Below are positions 22,765 to 34,400 of a stretch of DNA of 64,000 bases, one piece after another (the first letter of the stretch is position 1; each line of letters begins with the position of its first letter). The notes below the pieces were generated by a model, which did no database searches, was not told the DNA's origin, and worked only from the letters and a program-made list of their open reading frames with translations. A program made the position numbers and the translations under genes. This DNA comes from Pseudoneurospora amorphoporcata (lineage: Eukaryota; Ascomycota; Sordariomycetes; Sordariales; Sordariaceae): contig MU859102.1 in NCBI GenBank assembly GCA_033297205.1, forward strand, positions 154,820 through 218,819, in the 5' to 3' direction.

Positions 22765-25700
22765 GTTCGTGACCGATCAGAGGATGATATCCGTAAGCGG
22801 GTATGTCATCGAGTGACTACGTGCCAGCGCGACAAGAACAAAAAGTAAAAGCGAATAGACGAGCCGCAGGACGTGTAAAGGGGCGATGCAAAAGAAGAAC
22901 CAGGTCTCCTAAAGTAAGGGAATGAAGACAACCAGGCCGGCCTTGGTTTAACGAGTGGAAAGACGAAATATATCGCGAGTACACGCGGTAATGTTGCAGA
23001 TCGGGTCAACTTTTAGATTGCATGGAGAGATGGGGGGAGCAACATAAATGAAAACAACGGATACCGTCTCTCTGGGAGACGCGGCGTTAACATGGCATAC
23101 AACCACAAGGTAGCGATGTACATATTATCGTCCCTCCCATCGTAAACTGTGTCCTTGCAGTTGTGGGACCTTGTCTTGCCTCGTTCCTCTCGCTGCAGCT
23201 GTGGTAGGCATACAAGATGCTCGTAACATGGGGTCAGGGTGCTGGAAGATGATGTGTAGTTGGAACTCGACTCGTACAAAATGCAGCCTCGGACCGAGGA
23301 GGACTGGGACCCCGGCCCTATCCCGCGACGAGTTCCTGCCGGTAGCCGACGAGGTTAAGAATATCCACCATTCTAGAAGAACAAGCTGTCGATCCGCTGT
23401 CCCTTTCGGTAAACATGTCATTTGTGTCACAAGCCCCTGTTTCCGTCAGGGCGCCGCCCAACGTGTTTGTGCGTATTAAGGAGAGAAGGCATCAAGAAGG
23501 CCACGGAGGTTAAGGTTTCAATACAAAGGGAGGCAAGCATGGTGATACCAGGTCGCATATCACAACCGCGGCCACAACGTCGGAGTCGAGGAGGAAGGTG
23601 CAGAGGGTAGATTCGGGGAATGAGATATGGCGCCACGGTGTAAGCATTCCGAGAAACCGACCAAGGCAATCCGAGGGTGTCTATGGGTATTCGGGGGATG
23701 TAGAGCTGATAATCCCCGAGCAGGGACCAAGGCACGCACTTGAAGATGGCCAAGCATTCCTTCAATCGAAGGATGTTTGTTCCCATTGCTCAAATGGGAG
23801 AGCTGTAAGAATATTTGTTCTCTTGCAAGATAAAATATGCGGGCGATCAGCCTCATGGCCGGCTGATGTTCCGGTCGCTTGCCGGCAGATCTGGGGTCCT
23901 CGAGTGCCAGGGGTCTTGATTGTAAGGGGCAACCTGGGAATAACCCCAAAAAGAGGTGATGGTGCGGCAAAATGCACAAACAGGCCGAACGGAGAGGATG
24001 TCGCGCTGGAATATCGAATCGTTGTCGATATCTGAATTTCGGCTGAATTGGGGTGACTGTGACCCGTTGATGGAGCAGCGGAAGAGAGGAACCGACAACC
24101 ATGTTCTGTGAAAAGTCGGTTAGCAGACGTGATTACAAAAGGATGAAAACGTCAGCTTTGTGAGTTGCTGTTGTTGCTTTGCAGCGAAGGGGCCGTAAAC
24201 GAAGGCGACTGAAGCATTCGTTTAACGTAACCGCAATCTGGGTCCTGGAGCCAGGACGAGAACTGAAGAACTCGACACTGGTCACTTCGAGATTTTACTG
24301 CGTTTCGCACGGAAATCATGCCGAGTCGAAAAGGGTTGTGAAACGAAGATGAAGCCCTAGAGCCAAGGTAATGTGAAGGAAGTGACGACCTCGAGCATGT
24401 TTTCTCCGCACTTGCCGTTTTCTCCCCGGTAGCCCTCTCTGGATCACGACAACCCGTCATATCTGATGCCTACCTCCGAGGAGGCTCGACTGTCACGAAA
24501 AGACTGGAAACGGAAGCTTCCGCCTTCTCGAGTTCTTTCCTTTCTCAGACCCAATTCCCCCGATACATTCAGCATAACACCACCACCCCCTTCCGTGGTG
24601 GTAACGTGCCCTGCATCAGGTACGCAAATATACCCGTATGTTGTATCGTCTCTTCTTTCCCCTCGAGGAACCCTCCGTAACCGTGACATTCTTGGCATCG
24701 CTGTCTCTCCAACTGCATGTTCGTGACCATAACCGGTTTTGATAGTGAGCAGATCCGTCGTCTTTCCCAACAACATCTGTCCGCACACGTCCTTCGCCTC
24801 GGAGAAGATAATCCATAGGCTTCTCCAAGGCCATTTCACCTGCTTCCTCACCGAGCATTTCCCTGGTATGGCTCGGCTAACCTTGAGATGGACAACGTGT
24901 GGTCGCGATGAGGCTCTCTATTTCAAGCCCATGCGCATGTATTGACTCTTGACATCTTTCATCCCTTCAGACTGATGGCCTCCAATGTGGATACATATAA
25001 GTGCCAACGTCACACTCGTGATTCTTGCGTTCCTACCCGCGCGTCAGTTTGCTCGTATAGCATGAGCTGCTCTGTTACTTCGCGAATAAAAGATGACAAG
25101 CTGGTGCAGTGGCCGGACAGGAGTTCACCGCGGTCACCGTGGCCGTGATTTCGACTTTGGACACGAGGAGGCGGGTTGCGATGCGGGAAGGCCATCATCT
25201 TGGGCGGCTCGTTGTTTTTTCAACGTGATGGGAATGGAATCAAGGGAGGAAGGAATCGATTTAGGATTGCGAGAGCCGTGGGAGTGCGATTGAATAGTCT
25301 CAGAAGAGCGGTTTGAAGGGCACTTTGACAACTTCAAAAAGGAAGGGGCAGTAGAGGATGGTTGGGTGTCGGAGGGTTCAAAAAGCGGGTGCGTCCTACA
25401 ATAACTTGGGTATGATGGAGTTCCATTGGAAAGAGATGGTTGGCGACTATATTCCGGCGATGAGGCTGTTCGGAGCTGACATGATTTCCACTTGGCTTTC
25501 GGACCGGTTGCCGCGTCGAGATTCCGGGACGGAGAGATGGATGCGAGAACGGGACGCTACCTATCCGGGGCCGATGCTCGGCTACAATGAAGCGGGATTT
25601 TGCGGGGCCAATGGCCTATGATCCCCGGGTGGGGGGGGAAGGGAGCGGCTACGGGCAATGACTCCTCCGCTGCTGCAGGGACGTTATGGGGCTGTCTTGG

Positions 25701-25927
25701 GCGAGCTGCAGGCCGCCCAGCCAAACAAAGGGTCCCCCAATTGCGCTGCAGCGATTGGTGAATGAAATTTTATAAGTGACATCAGATCATCGACTCATCC
25801 CACTTCAAAACATTGAACTACCCCTCCACCAACCTCATCTCAGTATATCTCGAGAAGAGAATCCGGTGAGCAGTTTCTTGCAGAAACTTGAAAATAGCAC
25901 CCGCGCTTACACTCGAAGCAGGCCAAA
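22765..25927. other. Intergenic: divergent upstream region chitin deacetylase / ADE13
   Basis: About 3.2 kb with no supportable gene. Frames up to 180 codons occur on both strands (for example 23560-24102), but none has a recognisable motif or consistent codon bias. The end next to ADE13 holds its promoter elements. Confidence 0.55.
25753..25776 (+). promoter_or_regulatory. Putative ADE13 core promoter (ATTGG and TTTATAAG)
   Basis: An inverted CCAAT box (ATTGG, about 25754) is followed 14 bp later by a TATA-like TTTATAAG (about 25769-25776). They lie about 155-175 bp before the ADE13 start. Function is inferred from motif and position only. Confidence 0.45.
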
Positions 25928-27753
25928 ATGTCCAGCTACGACAAGTACCAGGTAAAATCCCTGAAGACATTCTCCATGCGTTGATTCCGACCCCGCGATA
26001 CCCTCACTTTGGCTACCCCTCCTCGAGTCTCACCACCACGCCTGACTCAACCCTTACCCACGAGATCCTGAGCACTCTTCTCACCCAGGCCTTGCCCGCC
26101 TTCAATCAGCTCATGTGACGCCAAGCTAACTCACTATGTCACTCAAAGACCCCCCTCGCCACGAGGTATGCGTCCCAGGAGATGATGTCCATCTTCTCGG
26201 CCCGCACCCGTGCCTCCACCTGGCGTCAACTCTGGGTCTGGCTGGCCGAGGCCGAGCAGGAGTTGGGTCTCAACATCCCCGAGGAGGCCATCGAGCAGAT
26301 GCGCCAGCACGTTACCGTTACCGACAAGGCCTTCGATGTCGCCCGTGAGTACGAGAACAAGTTCCGTGTAAGTTACCCTGCAGCCAAATGACGAAAGATC
26401 TCTGCTAATGTACCATCATAGCACGATGTCATGGCCCACGTCCACGCCTATGGCGAGGATGCTCCCGCTGCCGCCGGCCACATTCACTTGGGTGTAAGTG
26501 AACATTGCTCCCTGAACCTGTGAAGACCTGCGAGCTGACCTTGACCGACCTCCCATCACGCAGGCCACCAGCTGCTATGGTACGACTTTAACTAGTTCCT
26601 TCTTGAAAAAGAACCGCACTGACCAGTTGAAACAGTCACCGACAACGCCGACTTGATCTTCATCCAAAAGGCTCTTGACCTGATCCTCCCCAAGTTGGCC
26701 AAGGTCATCCAGAACCTTAAGGAGTTCGCCCTCAAGTACAAGGACACCCCTACCCTTGGCTTCACCCACTACCAGCCCGCCCAGCTCATCACCATCGGCA
26801 AGCGCGCCTGCCAATGGATTCAGGAGCTCGTCATGGACCTCGAGGACATCGAGACCGTCCGCGAGCGCCTCCAGTTCCGCGGCGCCCAGGGCACCACCGG
26901 CTCGCAGGCCACCTTCCTCGAGCTGTTCGATGGTAATGCCGACAAGATCGTCGAGCTCAACAAGATCCTTTGCAAGAAGGCCGGCTTCCCCTCCGCTTAC
27001 CCCATCTCCACCCAGACCTACACCCGCAAGGTCGACCTCCGCGTCGCCAACGCCGTGTGCGCCCTCGGCGCTACCGCCGAGCGAATCGCCGCCGACATCC
27101 GCCACCTGGCCAACCTGAAGGAGATGGAAGAGCCGTTTGAGAAGTCGCAGATCGGCAGCTCAGCCATGGCCTACAAGCGCAACCCCATGCGCTCCGAGCG
27201 CATCGCCGCCCTCTCCCGCAAGCTGGCCAACCTGCCCGTCAACTTCAGCAACACCTTCAAGGCACAGTGGTTCGAGCGCACGCTCGACGACAGCGCCATC
27301 CGCCGCATGGACATCCCCGAGATGTTTTTGCTCGCCGACTCGATTTTGCTCGCCCTCGACAACGTCACCAACGGCTTGGTCGTCTACCCCCAGGTCGTCC
27401 GCGCCCGCATCGACCAGGAGCTGCCCTTCATGGCTACCGAGTCCATCCTCATGAAGCTCGCCCAGCACGGCGTCTCGCGCCAGGACGCCCACGAGGAGAT
27501 CCGTGTCTTGTCCCACCAAGCTAGCGCTGTCGTCAAGCAGGAAGGTGGCAAGAATGATCTGCTCGAGCGCATCAAGAAGGCCGAGTTCTTCAAGCCTGTT
27601 TGGGGCGAGATTGACGGGCTTGTTGACCCTGCTTTGTTCATTGGCAACTCCCCCAAGATCGTGGAGAATTATTGCAATGGTGAGGTTGCTGAGAGGTTGA
27701 GCAAGTACCAGGAGACGCTTTCTAAGGCGGAGACTGCTCAGCTTTCTATCTAA
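25928..27753 (+). CDS. ADE13: Adenylosuccinate lyase
   Basis: Cytosolic fumarase/aspartase-superfamily enzyme of purine synthesis. It releases fumarate from SAICAR and from adenylosuccinate. Five exons: 25928-25951 (MSSYDKYQ), 26149-26367, 26422-26493, 26564-26579 and 26636-27753, total 482 aa (yeast Ade13 is also 482). The introns have standard GTAAGT/GTAAAA/GTACGA donors, and intron 1 (197 bp) has branch AAGCTAAC. Family motifs: TPLATRYAS, EDAPAAAGHIHLG, ATSCYVTDNADL (built across the 16-nt exon 4), and the superfamily signature GSSAMAYKRNP with the catalytic flexible-loop serine (about residue 284-294). C-ending codon bias suggests strong expression. Both intron flanks of the microexon are needed for the conserved ATSCYVTDNAD stretch. 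Confidence 0.97.
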
Positions 27754-28959
27754 GGAGATGGAATGAAGTGGCTTGCTTTGGAACAATCGGGTATAAACGG
27801 ATTTTTTGGTGTATAAAAGGATTCAATAAAAATATGACAGGTTTTCTGGACGCTTGGTACCCCTTGGCGTGTTGACGTGGTTCTTTAACATGCAAAATGA
27901 GTATCATTGATCGTGTATGTGAGAGTCTGACGGACGACATTAGCAACTATGAGGAGAGTTGAAGGGAGAGGTGAAGAGGACACTCAAGAGGAAATTGGAG
28001 AATTGAATAAATAGTAAAGAGTTAGTAAAGAGTTGATAGTGAAAGAGAGGTTAAGATGGAAAGCTAGTATCCCTTTCGCCTCCCTGTCTAGGTGATGGTT
28101 CCCGCTCTTCAATATGGGGTGCCATATCAACAAGCTTCTACTACCAAGTCTGTTGGTCGAGCTGCTTATGAACTGGGCTTTGAGAATGTTTCAAGATGTT
28201 GGACCATTCTCAATTCGAATACCCTTGTCCCCTTTAATGGCATGTGTAAATGAACCTACTCGTCGTGATATTGGAGTCAGGACCAGAGGTGATTTCAAAG
28301 CCATGTCTGTGTAATTCGATTGCTGTCCTAGAAACGCAAGGCGAGATCATCCGTCTTGCATCGTAGAATCTCTGTAAGCACCTCAAGATATCCGTATGTA
28401 TGCCAGAGTGCCGTTGGTCGTACTCTAAAGGGCGTTATGGCATGAAACTTGAGCGATATTCAAAGGTCATAATATGTCTGGTACTACTCATCTAATGCTT
28501 GATAATAAATGAGTGGCATGAATGCTGAGAGGAAAGAAAATGAGTAGAAACTTTTCAGGGTGAGGGAAGAAATGGGATGAAAGTTTTCTGAGGAGAGGGG
28601 TATGTAATTCCCTTTCAGACAGAGACCAAAGTAAAGAACTCCCTTTGACGCGTGAACAAACCTAAACGGGAAAGAGAACACACTGGAAAAAGGGAGGGAA
28701 AAGAAAGAAAAAAGAAAAAAAGAAAAAAAGAAAAAAAAAGAAAAGGGAATTATCAGATGACAATGGTTTGACACCGGATACCCAACTCTCGAGAGGTTTC
28801 CAAAATGAACCCAAAACGTCAGGGAAAGTAAAAGAGCAGGCCCCTTCATTCCACAATGTTCGTAACATGCATCATAATAATGAAACGAACCTCTTGACTC
28901 CAAAGTTCATGATAGAGAAAGACAGATCAGGGACTCACACCATCCACTCCTCTATAATA
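27754..28959. other. Convergent intergenic region ADE13 / C2H2 gene
   Basis: About 1.2 kb of 3' sequence with no supportable gene. It contains a purine-only low-complexity run at 28684-28748. Confidence 0.6.
28684..28748. repeat. Polypurine low-complexity tract (A/G)
   Basis: A run of almost 65 A/G bases of the form GAAAAAAAG with no C or T. It lies downstream of the C2H2 gene. Confidence 0.85.
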
Positions 28960-31425
28960 TCACATGGAAGAAAAAACGAAATCCTGCGACGAACTAGTCG
29001 GGTTATACCCACCAATCTCTTCGCCACAATCCGTCTGCGCCGTCATGTAGAAATTAAACGACGCGTCTTCGAACAGGCCATGAGACGGCTGAGATGTGGA
29101 CGCCGTGGCAAAAGGGTTGGGATTGGACCATCCCGGAAATTCCTGCTGAGGCTGCTGTTGGGCTGCCTGGGCCTGCTGGGTTGTCGCAACGCTTTGGCTT
29201 GACCCTACCATTGGAGTGGTGGATGAGGATAGCGTCTTGTTGAAGATGTTGTTAGTGTTCGCTGATGGGTTGTTGTTGTTGTTATTGTTGCTGCCAAATT
29301 GGTAGTCGCCGAACGGAGCAAATGATCCGCCATCTTGCCGTTGTTGGCTCGAGTTATTGAACCAGTTCTTGTGCGGACCGCCCGAGATATCTGCCATCGT
29401 TGCTGCCTGTCTGGGCTCTCCCAAACTTCCTCGCCTAGGATCGGTGCAGGTACCATAGGCGGAATCGGCGAGTGAAGTGGGATTCTTTCGGGCGGAGAAG
29501 AGCGACATGCTTGTTGATGGTTGGCCGAAGTTAGGGACATCTTGGAATGGGTCGTTCAGCACAGATGATGGGCTTGTTGGAACGTGGTGAACGCTTGAGT
29601 GGGAGGGTAAGTTGAGCCCTGGCCTCTGCCTCATGAAAGTTTCGGGTGTCTCGCTCATCAAGCCATCGCGGTCGACATCCGTGGATTGAGAGTCCATGTA
29701 TCCTACTAGGCTCTCCTGATCCGAGTTTGAATCCTTGGAAGTGGGCATCCGAGGCGCAGAGACTAGCCCGAGACCACAGGCCATCTCTTCGGATGCATGA
29801 TGGACGGTGCTGCTGTGAACAGTACTCGCCAGAGACTCTCGCCTAGAGTCTTGGGCCAATAGTGACTCCCTGAGCTGCCGGTTTTCTTCTCTGAGTTTCT
29901 GGATTTCACTCTCGAGGCTGGATCTGGAAGGGGCCAATCTCAATGTCCTATGATTGGTTGGAGCGACGGTGCCGGAGACCGAACCTTGGCGAACATTGTC
30001 TCCAGCATTGTATGTGACGTTCATCGAACCTCCCATTCGGTATATCGCGTTTTCTCGCCCCTCCATGTCAAAGTCTGATGAAAGCCTGATCTGCTCGTTA
30101 TGCTGCTGGACCAATGGCGTGAAAAGGTCACGCATTATACGCCACTTCTCCCGCTTCCCTTTAGACACCTTCTCGCATTCGAGATCCAGATGATTCTGGA
30201 ATGCTAAGGGGTCACAGAAAGGCTGCCAGCAACGGCGGCAAAGACCAACCCGTGGATGCAGGTAATTGTCGTCTTGAATCTCAAACGACGATATCATCCG
30301 AGGGTCCACACTGAGACGATGGGCCGGTCGGAGCAGATGTCGTGCTAGAGTTGAGATGTCTCGATGTGGCGTATGGCATGGATCAGACTTGTCCCTGGTC
30401 TCCTTATTGTAGAGGTGGGGGTGGGAGTGGCGGAAGATACACGGCATAGTGCTGTCGGTGAATCCCTCGTTATCTCCAAGCCCTTCTGTAGGGTCTGGCT
30501 TGAATTTCTTTCTTGAAGGGACACCATCGCTGTTTCTCCTCCGTGGGCGACCTAGGGCACTGCTTCTTTGTTGTCTCGATGACTGAGCATGCCACGAGGT
30601 CTCTGGGGTATTGGTGCCATTATCCCCGCATGTTATTGAGCTAAATGGGGCTGCCGCGGATGTTAAGACTTGTGGCACAAGATTGGAGAGCGTTGGGTCA
30701 ACCGGAATATCACTGATCCTGAGAGGTTGGTTGCCGTGATATGTCTGGTCAAATCGTTCAATCATGGTTCCGTTCCTCCGTAGCCGGGTAGCAGGCGATG
30801 TCCAAGGGATAAGTTGAGGAGCATCATGATGGTGATATGGATCATCATCATCATCGAATATGACGGACTGGTCGGTGTCGTCCTGAAATAGGGTAAAATC
30901 TTGATGATGGTTGGGGACAGGCAGAAACTCAGACGACTGCTTGATAACAGGAGTAGAAGATGCTGAGGCAATGTGCGGCCCAGGTTTTAGCCGGTAAACG
31001 GGAGCCAAAGGAGAGGTATCCGTGGGCTGTTTGCCATTGGATTTGCTCCGGGTGTACATCCATCCATGGGCCTTCTCCATGTGTTGTTTGCAGTTCGATT
31101 CGCGTTTGGACTCGTATTCACAACCTTCGTATTCGCAGGCGTAGATGATGGGATTAGGAGAGTGCTTATCGTTGTTGTGGCGTTCGAGTTCCTTCAATGT
31201 TGGCCAGCCGAGGTCGGAGTACTTGCAATCGGAATGTCGGCACTTGAATGGTCGAGTGTGAGATTTGTTGTGTTTGTTCAGATCACAAGGTCTGGCGAAG
31301 ACTTTGGTACAGTCCGGGCAGTTGTACGGGCCAGCGGCATGACTGCGTGCCTCAGGATTTGCGGAAGATGAAGCCATGTGAGGCAGATATGGTCGGGATG
31401 TCTCGGGGGATTTTGTCCGTCTCAT
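28960..31425 (-). CDS. C2H2 zinc-finger transcription factor
   Basis: Predicted nuclear DNA-binding regulator; target genes unknown. I take ATG 31425 (MRRTKSPE; 821 aa); ATG 31377 (MASSS) is possible. A CTAATAC...CTCAG signal just upstream also allows an extra 5' exon. Three N-terminal fingers: CPDCTKVF...HNKSH, CRHSDC...HNNDKH and CEYEGC...HMEKAH (about 30-120). A second cysteine/histidine-rich region (GLCRRCWQPF...HLDLEC, about 390-420) looks like degenerate fingers. A short coiled-coil stretch (LESEIQKLREENRQLRESL) lies near residue 510. The C-terminal third is Ser/Gln/Asn-rich with an Asn run, as in activation domains. There is one open exon with no intron. It resembles fungal C2H2 proteins of unassigned function. 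Confidence 0.88.
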   Translation of the reverse strand: MRRTKSPETSRPYLPHMASSSANPEARSHAAGPYNCPDCTKVFARPCDLNKHNKSHTRPFKCRHSDCKYSDLGWPTLKELERHNNDKHSPNPIIYACEYEGCEYESKRESNCKQHMEKAHGWMYTRSKSNGKQPTDTSPLAPVYRLKPGPHIASASSTPVIKQSSEFLPVPNHHQDFTLFQDDTDQSVIFDDDDDPYHHHDAPQLIPWTSPATRLRRNGTMIERFDQTYHGNQPLRISDIPVDPTLSNLVPQVLTSAAAPFSSITCGDNGTNTPETSWHAQSSRQQRSSALGRPRRRNSDGVPSRKKFKPDPTEGLGDNEGFTDSTMPCIFRHSHPHLYNKETRDKSDPCHTPHRDISTLARHLLRPAHRLSVDPRMISSFEIQDDNYLHPRVGLCRRCWQPFCDPLAFQNHLDLECEKVSKGKREKWRIMRDLFTPLVQQHNEQIRLSSDFDMEGRENAIYRMGGSMNVTYNAGDNVRQGSVSGTVAPTNHRTLRLAPSRSSLESEIQKLREENRQLRESLLAQDSRRESLASTVHSSTVHHASEEMACGLGLVSAPRMPTSKDSNSDQESLVGYMDSQSTDVDRDGLMSETPETFMRQRPGLNLPSHSSVHHVPTSPSSVLNDPFQDVPNFGQPSTSMSLFSARKNPTSLADSAYGTCTDPRRGSLGEPRQAATMADISGGPHKNWFNNSSQQRQDGGSFAPFGDYQFGSNNNNNNNPSANTNNIFNKTLSSSTTPMVGSSQSVATTQQAQAAQQQPQQEFPGWSNPNPFATASTSQPSHGLFEDASFNFYMTAQTDCGEEIGGYNPTSSSQDFVFSSM

Positions 31426-34400
31426 ACGCAAGATAATAGCCACACGGGATACCCTGAGGTGTATTAGTCCTCATACTCGAACTGAGAAAGGAGGAGAAAT
31501 GTCTCACAAGCAGACCTCGAGTAGACTCTGTCGGGGGAGTTGTTGGACCTTGATATGCTCAAAAATGGTCACAACTCGCGTCGGACGAATTCCTTTAACT
31601 TCCTTGTCGATGGCCAGCTTAGGCGACCACGCACTCCAAGGGGCTGGGCAGATGTTGATGCGGGGTCGAGAAAGAGCTGGAGACCACTTGGGCGTATTGT
31701 TTGACAGATGAAACGCTAGTCGTAATGCCTTATGGGGATCTAATGATCGAAGTGATAAGGAGGTCTGGTAGTAAAGGGTGAAAGTGATAACGGTTGAGGA
31801 TGAGTCTTGGGAGGCTCTTCCGATATTGGAGTAGGACAAACCGCAGCTAATGAAAATCGATGTTCTTTTTCCCAGATTGTTGGTAAGTAATGAAGAGGAA
31901 GTGAGCGAGTGCCCAGTTGTACAAGTACGATTCCATCCATGATTCCGAGCGCGGGGAGGTCGCCATCTCGTGGAGCAGACATGGTACAAGACATAAGCCG
32001 GGTCGAGGATGATGCTGCGCATTCGTTGCGCAGAAAAGAGGCTCAGCACCAAGGCAACCAAGGAGGCCAATGGCTGGCGACGATGATACCATGGGAGGTT
32101 GGTGTTGGAGCGTGCACGGACCACGCGAATCTTAGATGTCGCAACCGGCCAATGACGATGGCGTTCGTTATTGGGTTCTCACGCGTGTTGGACGTCGTTT
32201 GGCTCTTGAATGGCCTAAAGCGTAATAGCGTCGCGTAGTCTGATGTGGTCGTAGGCCGCCCACCACTCTTTCACACCACATCGTCAAGCCGTTCCTCGTT
32301 ACCCAGCCCTACCCGTCCCCAGGTTCTCGTAAAGGATGACCGTTGACGATACAAGCCACGACGGAAGTTCTGCAGGGTCCAAGTGTTGAACAACGCCATG
32401 CTTGAGTTTCAACGACGCTTTCCCTGTAGGGGAGCATACTTTGCATCACCAATGTAAGATTCCCCAACAATTCAAGGTCTTGACTTTTCTGACGGAGGTT
32501 CTCGCCCTCATAAGCTGAGCTCCAGAGGTCTTGACAAGTATCGGGCCATATGAACGCTTATCACAATAAGGTATATCCGCCCAGGCCCCATGCTTGCCCC
32601 CGGCCCAGAGTCGGGCTGTGCTGGTCGGCTGCGGGGAATGTTTTGCAATGCGTTTGTTTTGGGCCGGTGTACTTGGCTCTTCGGTGAAATCGAGTCTTCG
32701 TTGAGATGCCGTCAACTGTCTCATATGTTGTCAAACGATCGTGGTTTCGTCGACGTCGGATGATGACTGATATGGTTTCCTGTTCTTGGCGGTATTAGTT
32801 ACATGGTTGCTGACAAAGCCTTTGAATGAAAAAGCATGCTTACCCTAGACGCCACCGAGACCATACCGCATGCCAGGACTATATGTTAGCTTTCTTTTGA
32901 TGTGTGGCCATGCGGCTGACGATGCTGTCATAACAGTCGCGGTATGTCAAAAGACGCTTGTCTTCGAGGGCATGATCCCTCTTGCCCTGCCACCGGATGA
33001 CCGTATGTGTGAGTTGTCGTTCTGTTTGGATAAGTATACTGTTTGAATCCGGCTCGCTGACCTCGATGATTGGTCGGGAGGATGAAGGAAGGCAATACTG
33101 CGATATTCGATCGTGAAACAGAAAGGCAAGGACACTTGACCTTCCCTAACGAAGCTGAACGCCCAAATCAATCTGAGGTAGGTCAAATTTCACAAATCGT
33201 GTCCTTGAATATGTTTATATCGGAAAGGCGTGCGAGAGCCAACTGACAATTTTGCTCCAAAAACCCCCTGTGGCTTTGCTAGAGAGAATCTTTCCTATAG
33301 ACTAGTCTGGTGTTGATTTCAGCACGAGTTAGCAGTTTCATCGAAGAAAACAAAAAGTCCGCAGCGTAACGACTGGAATTCTCGATAATCCTCACCACGA
33401 CGGATGCAAAACACTGTCCAAAACCATCTAGACGGTCTTCAACATATCAAACCGGCGGTGACAGCGGGTATATAGGGGTTCCAAGGTTCTAAATCAGAAG
33501 CAAGAAGAAGGGATCGGGAAACCATGAGTCGTCCAGGGTCGAGCATGAATTTGGATATTGAAGAAGAGATCACGAAGTGGATACAGAACTCCGCCTTGCC
33601 GCTGCCGAGAGATTCGAGCATTGCGATTCGAAGCCATTTTGTGGGGTGGAAATTAAGGCTCGCCCGGACCTGGCATGGTGTTGAAATGAGCACTGGGGAG
33701 ACTTGACGGGCTTGCTTATTTGATTAAGCTTTTCCTGTCAGGAAGCGAAGCCGCTGGGTAACATTGGCGTTGTGACATTGGGGACCGTGACGGGACGGGA
33801 GCCAACAAGGCCAACAGAAGCCAAAGCGTCTACAAGTTTGGCACTGTTGAGTCTTTATTGTGACCTGGTCGGTAGGTGGCTGGAAGGTATGCTTCTGGTG
33901 TTGAGTGGTGAACAGTGCGTGCCCCATGTCGTGAAATCATTCCAGAAAGATGCAGGTCGAGGATCTAGATCTTCAGTCATGGTGGCCAGCCAGCCCAGCC
34001 AGAGACGAAATGTTGTTTCATTGCCCCCAGATATAAAAAGATGACAGTGGGGGTATGCGGTGAATAACAGGACCGAGGAAAAGGGGAAACGGTGTCGATC
34101 GATTATGCGAGAGACGGCACTCGATGACGCGAACGACTCCAGAAGCGCGCAAGGCTCGCCGTCCATTGATTTCCTGATGAGGGGGACGCTCTCCAGAGGC
34201 AAGGAGGTTTATCAAACAGCCGTCTGGTCGTGTTGTCTAGAGATCGTCAGACAAGGTCCAGTGAGGCCATGTCCGGAGAAGCTCATTTGGCAAAAGATTG
34301 AGCGGTGGACAGCTTCGAACAGGACGCGGAGATGGGCAGGAGCTCGATGTGCAAATCAAATGTGGAAAGAGTCAACCAATGAACTCCCAAGTCGCAAAGT

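Noticed and set aside
23560..24102. Overlapping frames on both strands (145-180 codons)
   Set aside because: Mutually overlapping, no motif; typical chance frames in GC-balanced intergenic DNA.
26575..27786. Antisense frames (176 and 208 codons) over ADE13
   Set aside because: Shadow frames of a codon-biased gene; no independent features.
31504..32124. 206-codon minus frame upstream of the C2H2 gene
   Set aside because: It does not join the zinc-finger frame by a convincing splice and has no motif; probably leader or promoter.
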